Shown: positions 46,566 through 55,784 of the stretch, piece after piece
Layout: each line of letters starts with the position of its first letter
Numbering within the stretch: position 1 is the first letter of the stretch
Assembly (NCBI GenBank): GCA_031761875.1
Contig: CP134492.1
Location: 124,001-188,000, forward strand
DNA: 64,000 nucleotides
Direction of reading: 5' to 3'
Source of the DNA: Bacillaceae bacterium IKA-2
GTDB lineage: Bacteria; Bacillota; Bacilli; Bacillales; Anaerobacillaceae
Position numbers and translations under genes: made by a program
The notes under the pieces: generated by a model
Told to the model about the DNA's origin: nothing
Database searches by the model: none
The model's input: the letters and a program-made list of their open reading frames with translations, nothing else

Positions 46566-47105
46566 TTATTGTTCCATTTGTTTTGCTAAAAACCCGGCTG
46601 CCGTTTCAGACAACTTTTGTTCTACATCGCCCATTGTTCGATCGTTTTTTGATAGCATCACAAGCGCGCCAATTGGGTCACCATTGGCTATAATAGGGGC
46701 AATGACATAGGCTGTGACTTCTTCAGAAGAGTCACCAACAAAATTATACTCTCCTTTAGTGGTTTGAATAATTGTTTGCCTATCAGTTATAGCAGTCTCA
46801 ATAATTTCGCCAATTGCTTTGTTTGCATAGTCCTTTTTTGAACCGCCTGCAACCGCTATATATGTATCACGATCTGCAATAAGAACAATATGATTTAAAC
46901 TTTCAAATAAGGCTTCGGCGTACTCTTTTGCAAAATCACCTAGTTCGGAAATTGGAGAATATTTCTTTAAGATAACCTCTCCATCCCGATCGACAAAAAT
47001 TTCTAATGGATCGCCTTCACGTATTCGAAGTGTGCGACGAATTTCTTTTGGGATTACAACCCTTCCTAGATCATCAATACGACGTACAATTCCTGTTGCT
47101 TTCAT
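46566..47105 (-). CDS. spoVT: SpoVT, stage V sporulation regulator
   Basis: Forespore regulator of sigma-G genes; 179 residues. The N-terminal 50 residues are an AbrB-type swapped-hairpin DNA-binding domain (TGIVRRIDDLGRVVIPKEIR), followed by a GAF-like domain (LFESLNHIVLIADRDTYIAV). It is monocistronic, with a terminator downstream and about 190 bases before mfd. I could not place a convincing sigma-G promoter. Confidence 0.97.
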   Translation of the reverse strand: MKATGIVRRIDDLGRVVIPKEIRRTLRIREGDPLEIFVDRDGEVILKKYSPISELGDFAKEYAEALFESLNHIVLIADRDTYIAVAGGSKKDYANKAIGEIIETAITDRQTIIQTTKGEYNFVGDSSEEVTAYVIAPIIANGDPIGALVMLSKNDRTMGDVEQKLSETAAGFLAKQMEQ

Positions 47106-47293
47106 TATTTTGATGCCTCTCTTTCTTTGTTGTAGTTACTTGTTGTAAAGGGGAACCAACTTTAAAAACAAGAATAAAGAAACCAATCTTTAAATCTTGT
47201 CTTTATTATCCTTCTTTAGAAAAGAACTATTCACCAATTTTTGAAAATAATACACTTCAATCTTTAGTGGGTTTTAAAATAATTTTAAAAACG

Positions 47294-50200
47294 TTACTTT
47301 TCCTCTTTTTTGACCGTCCAAATTCCGGATAAAATTTCCTCAATTGCCTTTAAGTACTTAATTGGTTTCAGTGCTTTTGTTTTAATAATTATTTTAATTT
47401 TTTTCCCAGCTGTGCCTACTGAAAATTCACGTCCCATTTTGCTAATCATATCAAAAAGCTTCATTCCATCAATATGCTGACTATCTTCTTCTCTTAATAA
47501 AATTGAACAATTTTGTTTATCTTCAGAAATTGACTCTACTCCCTCTTCCCTTGCTAAAAGTTTTACCTTTGATATCTTGAACAAATAATTTACTTCTTCT
47601 GGAAAATCTCCGAAACGATCGATCATTTCTGTTTCGAGATCCTCAATATCGTCGTTTGTTTCAATCGCTTTAAAACGTTTATACATATCAATTTTTTGCT
47701 TTGAATCATTGATATACGTATCGGGTATATAAGCATCAACTTTTAAGTCAATTTCAATTTCACGATGCTTTTTCACTTGTTGCTCAGGTTCTTTTCGTTC
47801 GTCAATTGCTTCTTTTAACATTTGTGAATATAGATCGAAGCCAACAGACGCAATAAAGCCATGCTGCTGTGATCCTAATAAGTTCCCAGCACCACGAATC
47901 GATAAATCTCGCATCGCAATTTTGAAACCCGAACCTAATTCTGTAAATTCTTTAATCGCCTGAAGTCGTTTTTCAGCTACTTCTGTTAAGACTTTATCTT
48001 TCTGATAAGTAAAATAAGCATAGGCCACTCGATTTGAACGGCCGACCCGACCTCGCAATTGGTATAATTGAGACAAACCCATTTTATCAGCGTTATTAAC
48101 AATTAGCGTATTGACATTTGGGATGTCAACTCCTGTCTCAATAATTGTTGTTGTCACTAATACATCGATATTGCCTTCTAAAAAGTCAATAATAACAGAC
48201 TCTAACTCATTCTCCTTCATTTTCCCGTGGGCAAATGAAACTTTTGCATCCGGTACGAGCGCAGAAATTTTATCGGCGACTTGGGCAATTTCTTCGACTC
48301 TATTATAGAGGAAGTATACTTGGCCACCTCTACTAAGCTCTCTTTCAATAGCTTCTCGAACGAGACCTTCATTGTATTCGACTACATATGTCTGAACTGG
48401 AAAGCGATTTTCTGGTGGCGTTTCAATGACAGATAAATCTCGAACACCTAACATCGACATGTGCAGCGTCCTTGGAATAGGCGTTGCTGTTAACGTCAGT
48501 ACGTCTACATCCGCCTTTAGCTGTTTGATTTTTTCCTTATGGGTTACTCCAAAACGTTGTTCTTCATCAATAATTAATAAACCTAAATCTTTATATTTAA
48601 TATCTTTAGATAGAAGGCGATGGGTACCAATTGCAATATCAATAGAACCTGATTTCAAGCCTTTCATTGTTTCATTTTGCTCTTTTTTAGTTCGAAAACG
48701 ACTTAATAAGCCGATATTAATTGGATGATCTACAAAGCGCTCACGGATTGTATCAAAATGTTGTTGCGCCAAAATTGTTGTAGGTACTAACAAAGCAACC
48801 TGTTTACCATCCATAATTGCTTTAAAAGCCGCACGGATTGCGACTTCTGTCTTACCGTAACCAACATCACCGCACAAAAGCCTGTCCATTGGTCGCTCTT
48901 TTTCCATGTCTTCTTTTATTTCATTTATACAGCGAATTTGATCTTCTGTTTCCACATACAGGAAAGATGATTCAAACTCCCTTTGTTCCAGTACGTCTTT
49001 TGAAAAAGCATGACCTCTACTCGCTTCTCTTTCAGCATAGAGTTTAATTAAATCATCAGCAATGTCCTCTACCGAAGACTGAACCTTTTTCTTAACTTTT
49101 TTCCAGTCACTCCCACCCAATGCGTAAATTTTCGGGGCTTTATCCTCTTGTCCAACATATTTTTGAACTTGATCAATTTGGTCAACAGGAACATACAACA
49201 TATCGTTACCTGCATAGATAATGTTTAGGTAGTCTTTATGAATACCGTCAATTTCTAAAGTTTTAATTCCTAAATATTTACCGATCCCATGATTAATGTG
49301 AACAATTAAATTACCAACTTTTAGCTCTGAGTAATTTTTTATCCTTTCGGCATTTGATAACTTTTGTCTTCGCTTTGGACGTTTTGTCTTTTTAGTGAAA
49401 ATTTCTTCTTCGGTAATGACAATCAGTTTCTGTAAAGGCAGCTCAAAGCCACCTGTTAATTGCCCAACGACAATTTGACAAGAACCATTTTTAAGATCAA
49501 GAGAACTTCCTAAAAAAGTTGCCTCAATCTTATAATCTTCGAAAATATCTACAAATCGTTTTGCTCGATCGTTGTCTGCAGCCACAACGATAACGTTATA
49601 TTGTGCTTTTGACCAACGATCTAGCTCATTTTTAAAAAGATTAAGTTGTCCGTGAAAGTTTTGCATTGATTTACAATTAAAATTAATAATATTTTTTGGG
49701 CTTGTATGCGGAACATGCCTTAAGAAAAGTGAAAAATACAGAATAGGAATATTTGTATTTTCAATAATTTCATCTAGAGGCCTAGACATTATTAAATCTG
49801 CAACTATAGCGCCTTGTCCTAATAGTGACGTTTGCCATTCCGCTTCTTCCTTATCAAGACTAACTCCCATTTCTTGAACCCGACTAATCTCATCAATAAA
49901 GACGACACTATCCATTGGTAAATAGTCAATTAATGTCATGGTGTTCTCATAATAAAGTGACATGTATTTATACATGCCTTCGAAAGGCTGTTTCGAGCTG
50001 AGTAATTCCACGTCAAAAGATATTTGCTCAATCATTGCTTCTTTTATTTTTGTGTCTTTTAACTTTGCTAAACTACTAGATAAACCCTCTTTTAGTTTGT
50101 TTGCTCCGCGCTGATAGTGTTCTTCATCTAAAATTATCTCTTTTGCTGGACCAACACTAATCTCTTTTAATTGTTTTTGAGATCTTTGTGTATCCACGTC

Positions 50201-50821
50201 AAAAAAACGAATTGAATCAACTTCGGTATCAAATAATTCGATTCGTATTGGCATTTCTTCAGTTAAAGGATAAATATCAATAATCCCTCCCCTTAAACTG
50301 AATTGTCCAGGTGAAGAAACCATCTCTGATCTTTGAAATCCTACTTGCACTAACCTCAAAAGTTGTTCTTCAACATTTATTTCTTCGCCTACTTTAAAAT
50401 AGAGTTGGGATTTTCGCCAAACATCTTTAGGCGGTAATAGTCTTCTTAGCCCAGCAATCGGAGTAATCACAATTCCTGTTGTTTTTCCACTTAAGTAATT
50501 TAATACTTCAATTCGCTGCCCTCTCATTTCAGGACTAGCTACCGCTATTTCCGATGAAATTAACTCGTTAACCGGGTATAAATAAACAAACTCCTCACCA
50601 ATTAGCCCAGCCAGATCATCATATAACTTCTGTGCTTGAAATAAATTATTTGTCACAATTAACTGCGAACGTTTTGTTTGCTCAAATACAGAAGCAAGTA
50701 GGACGGTCCTTGCCGAACCCGACAAACCCGAAACCATCTGTTCACTTAACCCGGCTTCAATTCCAGCTATAACTGCTCTTACATCATCATCTTGTAAAAA
50801 AAACTTTTTCAAACCTAACAA
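47294..50821 (-). CDS. mfd: Mfd, transcription-repair coupling factor
   Basis: Removes stalled RNA polymerase from DNA lesions and recruits UvrA; 1175 residues. In order: UvrB-like N-terminal region, RNA polymerase interaction domain around 490-540 (LKVGNLIVHINHGIGKYLGI), translocase with Walker A LLCGDVGYGKTEVAIRAAF near 650, DEEQRFGV, TATPIPRTLHMSM, and the C-terminal domain with EINYLFKISKVKLLAREEG-like sequence. The start is TTG at 50821 behind AAGGGGGG. The region upstream holds a tandem array of repeats. Confidence 0.97.
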   Translation of the reverse strand: MLGLKKFFLQDDDVRAVIAGIEAGLSEQMVSGLSGSARTVLLASVFEQTKRSQLIVTNNLFQAQKLYDDLAGLIGEEFVYLYPVNELISSEIAVASPEMRGQRIEVLNYLSGKTTGIVITPIAGLRRLLPPKDVWRKSQLYFKVGEEINVEEQLLRLVQVGFQRSEMVSSPGQFSLRGGIIDIYPLTEEMPIRIELFDTEVDSIRFFDVDTQRSQKQLKEISVGPAKEIILDEEHYQRGANKLKEGLSSSLAKLKDTKIKEAMIEQISFDVELLSSKQPFEGMYKYMSLYYENTMTLIDYLPMDSVVFIDEISRVQEMGVSLDKEEAEWQTSLLGQGAIVADLIMSRPLDEIIENTNIPILYFSLFLRHVPHTSPKNIINFNCKSMQNFHGQLNLFKNELDRWSKAQYNVIVVAADNDRAKRFVDIFEDYKIEATFLGSSLDLKNGSCQIVVGQLTGGFELPLQKLIVITEEEIFTKKTKRPKRRQKLSNAERIKNYSELKVGNLIVHINHGIGKYLGIKTLEIDGIHKDYLNIIYAGNDMLYVPVDQIDQVQKYVGQEDKAPKIYALGGSDWKKVKKKVQSSVEDIADDLIKLYAEREASRGHAFSKDVLEQREFESSFLYVETEDQIRCINEIKEDMEKERPMDRLLCGDVGYGKTEVAIRAAFKAIMDGKQVALLVPTTILAQQHFDTIRERFVDHPINIGLLSRFRTKKEQNETMKGLKSGSIDIAIGTHRLLSKDIKYKDLGLLIIDEEQRFGVTHKEKIKQLKADVDVLTLTATPIPRTLHMSMLGVRDLSVIETPPENRFPVQTYVVEYNEGLVREAIERELSRGGQVYFLYNRVEEIAQVADKISALVPDAKVSFAHGKMKENELESVIIDFLEGNIDVLVTTTIIETGVDIPNVNTLIVNNADKMGLSQLYQLRGRVGRSNRVAYAYFTYQKDKVLTEVAEKRLQAIKEFTELGSGFKIAMRDLSIRGAGNLLGSQQHGFIASVGFDLYSQMLKEAIDERKEPEQQVKKHREIEIDLKVDAYIPDTYINDSKQKIDMYKRFKAIETNDDIEDLETEMIDRFGDFPEEVNYLFKISKVKLLAREEGVESISEDKQNCSILLREEDSQHIDGMKLFDMISKMGREFSVGTAGKKIKIIIKTKALKPIKYLKAIEEILSGIWTVKKEEK

Positions 50822-50843
50822 TCTGTTATCCCCCCTTTTAAAG

Positions 50844-50960
50844 AAAAGCGCAAGCGCCTTGGTAGCTGCGAGTATGTTGGAGACTAACCATAAAGAGGCG
50901 CTTTTTGCCTCTGCATGGTTAGTTGAAACATTCGAGAAGCTAGGCGCTGTAGCTAGACAC
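50844..50960 (+). repeat. Long-hairpin intergenic element, copy C1
   Basis: Head AAAAGCGCAAGCGCCTTGG, tail AGCTAGGCGCTGTAGCTAGA. Paired stems: AGCGCCT/AGGCGCT, AGCT/AGCT, ATGTT/AACAT, ACTAACCAT/ATGGTTAGT and AGAGGC/GCCTCT around a GCTTTTT loop. Confidence 0.92.
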
Positions 50961-50962
50961 TG

Positions 50963-51079
50963 AAAAGCGCAAGGCTCCGTCTATCGGTGACAACCACTGG
51001 AAGGCCTTTGACAGAAGCCGCTTTTTGGCTTCCGAAAAGGACTGAAGTGGTCGAACCGATGGAGCCTGTAGCTAGACAC
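50963..51079 (+). repeat. Long-hairpin intergenic element, copy C2
   Basis: Same head (AAAAGCGCAAG), same tail (TGTAGCTAGACAC), same length and same GCTTTTT loop as C1, but different stems: GGCTCC/GGAGCC, ATCGGT/ACCGAT, ACCACT/AGTGGT, CCTTT/AAAGG and GAAGCC/GGCTTC. Confidence 0.92.
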
Positions 51080-51112
51080 GAAAAGCGCAAGCGCCTTGGT
51101 AGCTGCGCTGAA
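51080..51112 (+). repeat. Long-hairpin intergenic element, head fragment C3
   Basis: GAAAAGCGCAAGCGCCTTGG then TAGCTGCG as in C1, after which similarity stops. Confidence 0.85.
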
Positions 51113-51219
51113 TTAACTTCTTTTTATTTCCTAAAATCCCCCAAAATGGTATTTTTATTAACGGAAAAACGCTTTGGTATAAACCAAAGCTAATTAATCA
51201 TAAATATGTTTCGATTTAG

Positions 51220-51450
51220 TTATTGGATAAAAGTAGGACTTTCATGAAACTGAGGGTTTCTCGTTAATGCTTCCTGACAATCCTCACAAATTGTATTAAC
51301 ATGCATATTTCCAGCGCTATCATAGCTAATCATTTCTGTTCGTTCACTTTGGTCTAACTGATGAAACCCCAATTTCTCACTTTCAATATCTTGTTTATCT
51401 ATTTTACCTACATCAGTTCCACAATGTCGACACCAATATTGGATAGCCAT
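51220..51450 (-). CDS. fin: Fin, anti-sigma-F factor
   Basis: 76 residues, the same length as B. subtilis Fin (YabK), which inhibits sigma-F when sigma-G takes over. The cysteine pairs expected for zinc binding are present: CRHC in IQYWCRHCGTDVGKID and CEDC in NTICEDCQEAL. It lies between pth and mfd as in Bacillus. ATG at 51450. Confidence 0.95.
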   Translation of the reverse strand: MAIQYWCRHCGTDVGKIDKQDIESEKLGFHQLDQSERTEMISYDSAGNMHVNTICEDCQEALTRNPQFHESPTFIQ

Positions 51451-51544
51451 CTATATTCCTCCTAAATAAGACTAGATCAAAAATCTTATTATAGTATCAA
51501 CTTTAAGGAACATTTATATGCAAATACAAGATAAAATTTACTTA

Positions 51545-52102
51545 TTAATTAAAACTATTCATTACATTTACAAAGTCCTTCGTAAGCCAAGCTTCACTTG
51601 CTTTTGCAGCATGCTCAAGCGCTTCTTCAATCTCAACTTTTTCAGCAGCAGAAAAGCTACCCAAAACATAATTAGTAACCGCTTCACCCGGTTCTGGTCT
51701 TCCGACACCTATTCTTATCCGCTTAAATTGTTCGCTACCAAGGTGTGCTAATAAGGACTTTATGCCATTATGACCACCATGACCACCCTTTTGCCTAAGA
51801 CGAATTTTCCCAGGCGGAATATCTAAGTCATCATAAATGACGACAATGTCTTCCAAATTAATTTTGTAAAAATCTATTAACAATCTAACAGACTCTCCTG
51901 ACAAATTCATGTAAGTAAGCGGCTTTAGCAAGAAAATTTTTTCTCCGTTTATCGTTTCGAAACCAGATAGACCTTTCCACTTGTCTTGATTCAACGAAAT
52001 ATTTAAATTATCTGCTATTTTATCTATTGCACGAAACCCAACATTATGCCTTGTTGTCTCATACTTTTTTCCTGGGTTTCCTAGTCCGACAATTAACTTC
52101 AC
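51545..52102 (-). CDS. pth: Peptidyl-tRNA hydrolase
   Basis: Releases tRNA from dropped-off peptidyl-tRNA (SpoVC in Bacillus); 185 residues. The active-site segment VGLGNPGKKYETTRHNVGF holds the catalytic histidine and neighbouring asparagine. FLLKPLTYMNLSGESV, YDDLDIPPGKIRLRQKGGHG and GVGRPEPGEAV follow. GTG start at 52102. Confidence 0.98.
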   Translation of the reverse strand: MKLIVGLGNPGKKYETTRHNVGFRAIDKIADNLNISLNQDKWKGLSGFETINGEKIFLLKPLTYMNLSGESVRLLIDFYKINLEDIVVIYDDLDIPPGKIRLRQKGGHGGHNGIKSLLAHLGSEQFKRIRIGVGRPEPGEAVTNYVLGSFSAAEKVEIEEALEHAAKASEAWLTKDFVNVMNSFN

Positions 52103-52152
52103 CTATACTTCCTCACTTTCCCTAACTAACTCATCCTTCTATTATATTCTAA

Positions 52153-52274
52153 AAAAAGCACAAGCGCCTTGGTAGTTTCGAAAAATGTTGGCGACTTACC
52201 ATAAAGAGGTATTACAGACCCTTTATGGTATAAGTTGAAACATTTGAAGATTGAGGCACTGGAGCATTATTGTT
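52153..52274 (+). repeat. Long-hairpin intergenic element, copy D (degenerate)
   Basis: A decayed head (AAGCACAAGCGCCTTGGTAG), inner stem CCATAAAG/CTTTATGG with ACTTA/TAAGT, and AATGTT/AACATT. The tail is eroded (GAGGCACTGGAGC). Confidence 0.8.
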
Positions 52275-52276
52275 AG

Positions 52277-52307
52277 AAAAAAGGCATAACCTAATGGCTA
52301 TACCTTT
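52277..52307 (-). terminator. Terminator after ctc
   Basis: Minus strand: AAAGGTATAGCC pairs with GGTTATGCCTTT (with G-U pairs) and is followed by T, starting 8 bases past the stop. Confidence 0.85.
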
Positions 52308-52314
52308 CGAAGTT

Positions 52315-52947
52315 TTATTTTTCTTGATCAGAATTTTCAGCATCAGCTTGTACTGCTTCTTTGTCCGCTTCTTCTAGCTCCTCATCTGACTCAACAATTA
52401 ACGCTGGTGGTAAAATCGAGATAATTCCTTCTTCAGGTTCATTATTAATTTCAAATAGCTTAGATTTAGATAAATCTCCCACTTGCAGAGAATCACCTAT
52501 ATTCAACTCGCTTATATCTACTTCAATCTCCTCAGGGATATTAGTAGGAAGCGCACGGACCGAAATCTCATGTAGAGTATGTTGAACAATCCCGCCATCT
52601 TTTACACCTAGCGCTTCACCAACTATGCGTACTTGAACATTGGCGTCCATTTCTTTTTTCATATCAACTTTATAAAAATCAATATGAAGAATATCACCTT
52701 TTATTGGTTCTCTTTGGATGTCGTGTGCAATTACTTCAAAAGTTCCTTCATCGGTAGTTAAATCAATAACGCCATTTTTACCTGTAATTTTCAAAGTTTT
52801 AATAAACTCTATTGCACTTACTGAAATAGATTTACTAGGTAAATTTTTCCCGTAAATAACAGCTGGAGTTAACCCATTATTGCGTAATCCTGTTAATGTT
52901 GAATTTTTTGAATTTTCACGATTAGTAGCTTTTAAAATTGTAGCCAT
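52315..52947 (-). CDS. rplY: Ctc / ribosomal protein bL25 (general stress form)
   Basis: 210 residues: an N-terminal L25 5S-rRNA-binding domain (NRENSKNSTLTGLRNNGLTPAVIYGKN) and the C-terminal TL5 beta-domain (NVQVRIVGEALGVKDGGIVQ). It ends in an acidic tail (DEELEEADKEAVQADAENSD). In B. subtilis this is the general stress protein Ctc. A matching sigma-B promoter lies upstream here. Confidence 0.97.
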   Translation of the reverse strand: MATILKATNRENSKNSTLTGLRNNGLTPAVIYGKNLPSKSISVSAIEFIKTLKITGKNGVIDLTTDEGTFEVIAHDIQREPIKGDILHIDFYKVDMKKEMDANVQVRIVGEALGVKDGGIVQHTLHEISVRALPTNIPEEIEVDISELNIGDSLQVGDLSKSKLFEINNEPEEGIISILPPALIVESDEELEEADKEAVQADAENSDQEK

Positions 52948-52986
52948 TTGTATTCCACCTCATAATTTTTTTGTTGTCTATATGTT

Positions 52987-53012
52987 GTACCCGTTATCAC
53001 TATTTATTAACC
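52987..53012 (-). promoter_or_regulatory. Sigma-B promoter of ctc
   Basis: Minus strand: GGTTAA at 53007-53012, 14-base spacer, GGGTAC at 52987-52992. The B. subtilis ctc promoter is GTTTAA-N14-GGGTAT, so spacing and boxes agree within two changes. Confidence 0.8.
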
Positions 53013-53050
53013 ATCAAAATAATAAATGAGCGACTAGAGCTGATCGTACG

Positions 53051-53109
53051 TGTTCAAAAAGGCGAATAGTCAGAGATGCCACCGCCATGATTACCAAACT
53101 TTTTGAACA
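53051..53109. repeat. Palindromic element (TGTTCAAAAA type), copy 1
   Basis: Perfect 11-base arms TGTTCAAAAAG and CTTTTTGAACA enclose 37 bases. GTCAGAG and GATTACCA-ACTTTTTGA inside are shared with 58689-58757. Lying just past the prs stop, it may serve as its transcript end. Confidence 0.85.
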
Positions 53110-53130
53110 TCCTCTTATATTAACATGCTT

Positions 53131-54081
53131 TTAGTCAAAAAGTATGCTAACAGATCTTTCTTCATGAACATGTACAATTGCCTTTGCAAGCAGAGATGCG
53201 ACTGATAAAGGCTTAATTTTTGAAATTAGCTTATCCTCACTTAATGGTATCGAGTTAGTGACTACTAATTCTTTTATTTTTGAATTATTAATCCTATCAA
53301 CGGCTGGACCTGATAGAACTGGGTGCGTGCAGCAAGCATAAACTTCTTTCGCGCCCCTTTCAAATAAAGCGCTAGCTGCAAGAGTGATTGTTCCAGCCGT
53401 GTCAATGATGTCATCAATGATAATTGCTGTTTTCCCTTCGACATCACCAATAATATTCATCACTTCTGATACATTTGGCTTCGGGCGACGCTTATCAATA
53501 ATCGCAATAGGTGCCTTTAAGCGATCAGCCATTTTTCTTGCCCTAACTACACCACCATGATCTGGAGAAACGATAACAATATCATCTAGTTTCTTTTCTT
53601 CAAAATAATCGCAAAGTAGCGGTACAGCAAGTAATTGATCAACAGGAATATCAAAAAATCCTTGAATCTGTGTTGCGTGTAAATCTAACGAAATCACACG
53701 AGTTGCACCGGCAGTTTCTAATAAGTTAGCCACTAACTTTGCAGTGATCGGTTCGCGAGCTCTAGCTTTTCGATCTTGACGGGCATAACCGTAATATGGA
53801 AGAACAACATTAATTGTTTTTGCCGAAGCACGTTTTAAGGCGTCGATCATGATTAAAAGCTCCATAAGGTGCTCGTTTGCAGGTGCTGACGTTGACTGAA
53901 TAACGAATGTATCACAACCACGGATACTTTCTTCAATGTTAATTTGAACCTCACCATCACTAAATCTCGATACTGAACTTTTTGATAGTTCGATCCCAAT
54001 TTTCTCTACAATTTCTTCTGCAAGTTTTCTGTTAGAGTTTAACGTTAACACTTTTAAGCTCGGATCGCCATATTTGACCAT
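53131..54081 (-). CDS. prs: Ribose-phosphate pyrophosphokinase
   Basis: Makes PRPP for purine, pyrimidine, histidine and tryptophan synthesis; 316 residues. Visible: [40 protein letters not shown], the [20 protein letters not shown] loop, [16 protein letters not shown] and the PRPP site [14 protein letters not shown]. It lies between glmU and ctc, as in Bacillus. Confidence 0.98.
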   Translation of the reverse strand: MVKYGDPSLKVLTLNSNRKLAEEIVEKIGIELSKSSVSRFSDGEVQINIEESIRGCDTFVIQSTSAPANEHLMELLIMIDALKRASAKTINVVLPYYGYARQDRKARAREPITAKLVANLLETAGATRVISLDLHATQIQGFFDIPVDQLLAVPLLCDYFEEKKLDDIVIVSPDHGGVVRARKMADRLKAPIAIIDKRRPKPNVSEVMNIIGDVEGKTAIIIDDIIDTAGTITLAASALFERGAKEVYACCTHPVLSGPAVDRINNSKIKELVVTNSIPLSEDKLISKIKPLSVASLLAKAIVHVHEERSVSILFD

Positions 54082-54120
54082 TATTCAATTTACCCCCATA
54101 TTCTAATTGCGTAATTATTT

Positions 54121-54198
54121 GAATGAATTTCATAAACTAGATTCTGCGCCACCAAGTAGCTTGATGTGGCTAATATAATGGTATTCTGAAATTCATTC
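54121..54198 (-). repeat. Palindromic intergenic element (TGAATTTCAT type), copy 2
   Basis: Perfect 12-base inverted ends GAATGAATTTCA (54121-54132) and TGAAATTCATTC (54187-54198). The inner CTTGATGTGGCTAATA is the reverse complement of the string in copy 1. The right arm reaches into the glmU stop codon. Confidence 0.88.
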
Positions 54199-55567
54199 AT
54201 TTGTCTTGTCGTTTATTCAAATAATCAGATTTTACCGTTTGTCGTTCCCTCGCTATTGCCAAAGCATTATCTGGAACATCATTTGTGATCGTCGATCCTG
54301 CCGCTACATAAGCATCTTTCCCAATTGTAACTGGAGCGATCAAGTTCGAATTACAACCCACAAATGCTCCATCCTCTACTTTTGTTAAATATTTATTTTT
54401 ACCATCGTAGTTTACAGTTATTGAGCCACACCCTATATTAACACCTATGCCAATCTCCGCATCACCAATATAGCTTAAATGTGACGCCTTGCTCCCACGA
54501 CCGAAACTAGATTTTTTGATTTCTACAAAATTCCCGATTTTTACTTCGTCACTAATTTGAGACTCTGGTCGGATATGGGCAAATGGACCAATTTGGACAT
54601 CATTGCCTACCTTACTACTAGAAACAACGGATTGTTTAATGACACTATTATTCCCTACATAGCTGTCATTAATTTCTGTATTAGGTCCAATTTGACACTC
54701 ATTTCCAATGACTGTATTTCCACGTAAAACTGTACCTGGATAGATAACTGTATCGACCCCAACAGCAACATCTGTCTCAATATACGTGTTATTTGGGTCA
54801 ATGATCGTAACACCATTTCGCATATGAGTTTCATTTATCCGCTTTTTCATAATTGTTTCAGCGTTAGCTAAAGCAATCCGGTCATTTACACCTATTGTTT
54901 CAGCAAAATCTGCTGTTTGATAGGCTGCGATTAAATGGTTATCTCTTTGCAGTATTTCAATCACGTCAGGTAAGTAATATTCTCCTTGGACGTTGTCATT
55001 ACCTACATCCTTTAAGGCTGCTAATAAAGAAGCATTGTCAAAGCAATACGTCCCTGTATTAATCTCGTTAATTGCTCGTTCTAATTCCGTTGCATCTTTG
55101 TCCTCGACGATGCGATGGACAACTCCTTGATCATCACGAATAATTCTACCATAACCTGTAGGGTTATCGGCGACCGCTGTCAAGATCGTTGCTTTTGCTT
55201 CTTGCTTTGCATGATAGTGAAGCAAGGCTTCCATAGTCTTTTTCGTAATAAGAGGTGTATCGCCACAAAGAACGATCGTAACACCATCCCTACCTCTTAG
55301 CAATGACTCTGCTTGCATAACTGCATGACCTGTTCCTAGTTGTTCTTCTTGGACAAGATAAGTAACTCCATCACCTAAATGATTTTTTACTTTTTCGGCG
55401 CCATGTCCTACAACAACAGCTATTTCATCTACCCCAACCTGTGATATTTGATCGACAACATGTTGTACCATAGGTTTGCCACAAACAGAATGAAGCACTT
55501 TATAAAGTCGGGACTTCATTCTAGTCCCTTGACCTGCAGCCAAAATTACCGCAAAAAAATTGTTCAT
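54197..55567 (-). CDS. glmU: GlmU, bifunctional UDP-GlcNAc synthesis enzyme
   Basis: Acetylates GlcN-1-P and couples it to UTP, feeding peptidoglycan and teichoic acid synthesis; 456 residues. The N-terminal nucleotidyltransferase starts [20 protein letters not shown] and contains VLCGDTPLI. The C-terminal left-handed beta-helix shows many hexapeptide repeats ([20 protein letters not shown]) and the acetyltransferase region [16 protein letters not shown]-like sequence. The ATG at 55567 has TGGAGGG upstream. A longer frame from 55597 lacks such a site. Confidence 0.98.
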   Translation of the reverse strand: MNNFFAVILAAGQGTRMKSRLYKVLHSVCGKPMVQHVVDQISQVGVDEIAVVVGHGAEKVKNHLGDGVTYLVQEEQLGTGHAVMQAESLLRGRDGVTIVLCGDTPLITKKTMEALLHYHAKQEAKATILTAVADNPTGYGRIIRDDQGVVHRIVEDKDATELERAINEINTGTYCFDNASLLAALKDVGNDNVQGEYYLPDVIEILQRDNHLIAAYQTADFAETIGVNDRIALANAETIMKKRINETHMRNGVTIIDPNNTYIETDVAVGVDTVIYPGTVLRGNTVIGNECQIGPNTEINDSYVGNNSVIKQSVVSSSKVGNDVQIGPFAHIRPESQISDEVKIGNFVEIKKSSFGRGSKASHLSYIGDAEIGIGVNIGCGSITVNYDGKNKYLTKVEDGAFVGCNSNLIAPVTIGKDAYVAAGSTITNDVPDNALAIARERQTVKSDYLNKRQDK

Positions 55568-55692
55568 AGCTACCCTCCAACGGTTCTCTTTTTCCACTAT
55601 GAATATATCTTAAAACCACTGTTATTTCAAGCTAACATTAACATTTCCTGAAAATACATTTTTATTTTAAACATTTTACCTGTTATATTTCA

Positions 55693-55722
55693 TTTATAAA
55701 CTACTATTAGACATTTTTTCAA
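55693..55722 (-). promoter_or_regulatory. Candidate promoter of glmU
   Basis: Minus strand: TTGAAA at 55717-55722, 18-base spacer, TATAAA at 55693-55698, about 125 bases upstream of glmU. A chance match in an AT-rich stretch is possible. Confidence 0.4.
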
Positions 55723-55735
55723 TTTTTAGGAAGAG

Positions 55736-55772
55736 ATAAAAAAATGACCAAGGTTGCTTATCCCTCAGTCAT
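55736..55772 (-). terminator. Terminator after spoVG
   Basis: Minus strand: ATGACTGAGG pairs with CCTTGGTCAT (two G-U) and is followed by seven T, 12 bases past the stop. Confidence 0.88.
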
Positions 55773-55784
55773 CCGTATTAATTA

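Larger units (their letters stand above)
50822..51219. other. Gap between mfd and fin filled by repeats
   Basis: About 400 bases, almost three quarters of it a tandem array of two full long-hairpin elements and one head fragment. An AT-rich stretch before fin holds a short inverted repeat, TTTGGTATAAACCAAA (51172-51187), whose role is unclear. Confidence 0.8.

Noticed and set aside
47106-47293. AT-rich pairing (AATAAAG/CTTTATT) between mfd and spoVT as a terminator
   Set aside because: The stem is only about seven weak pairs and interrupted. Not enough to call.
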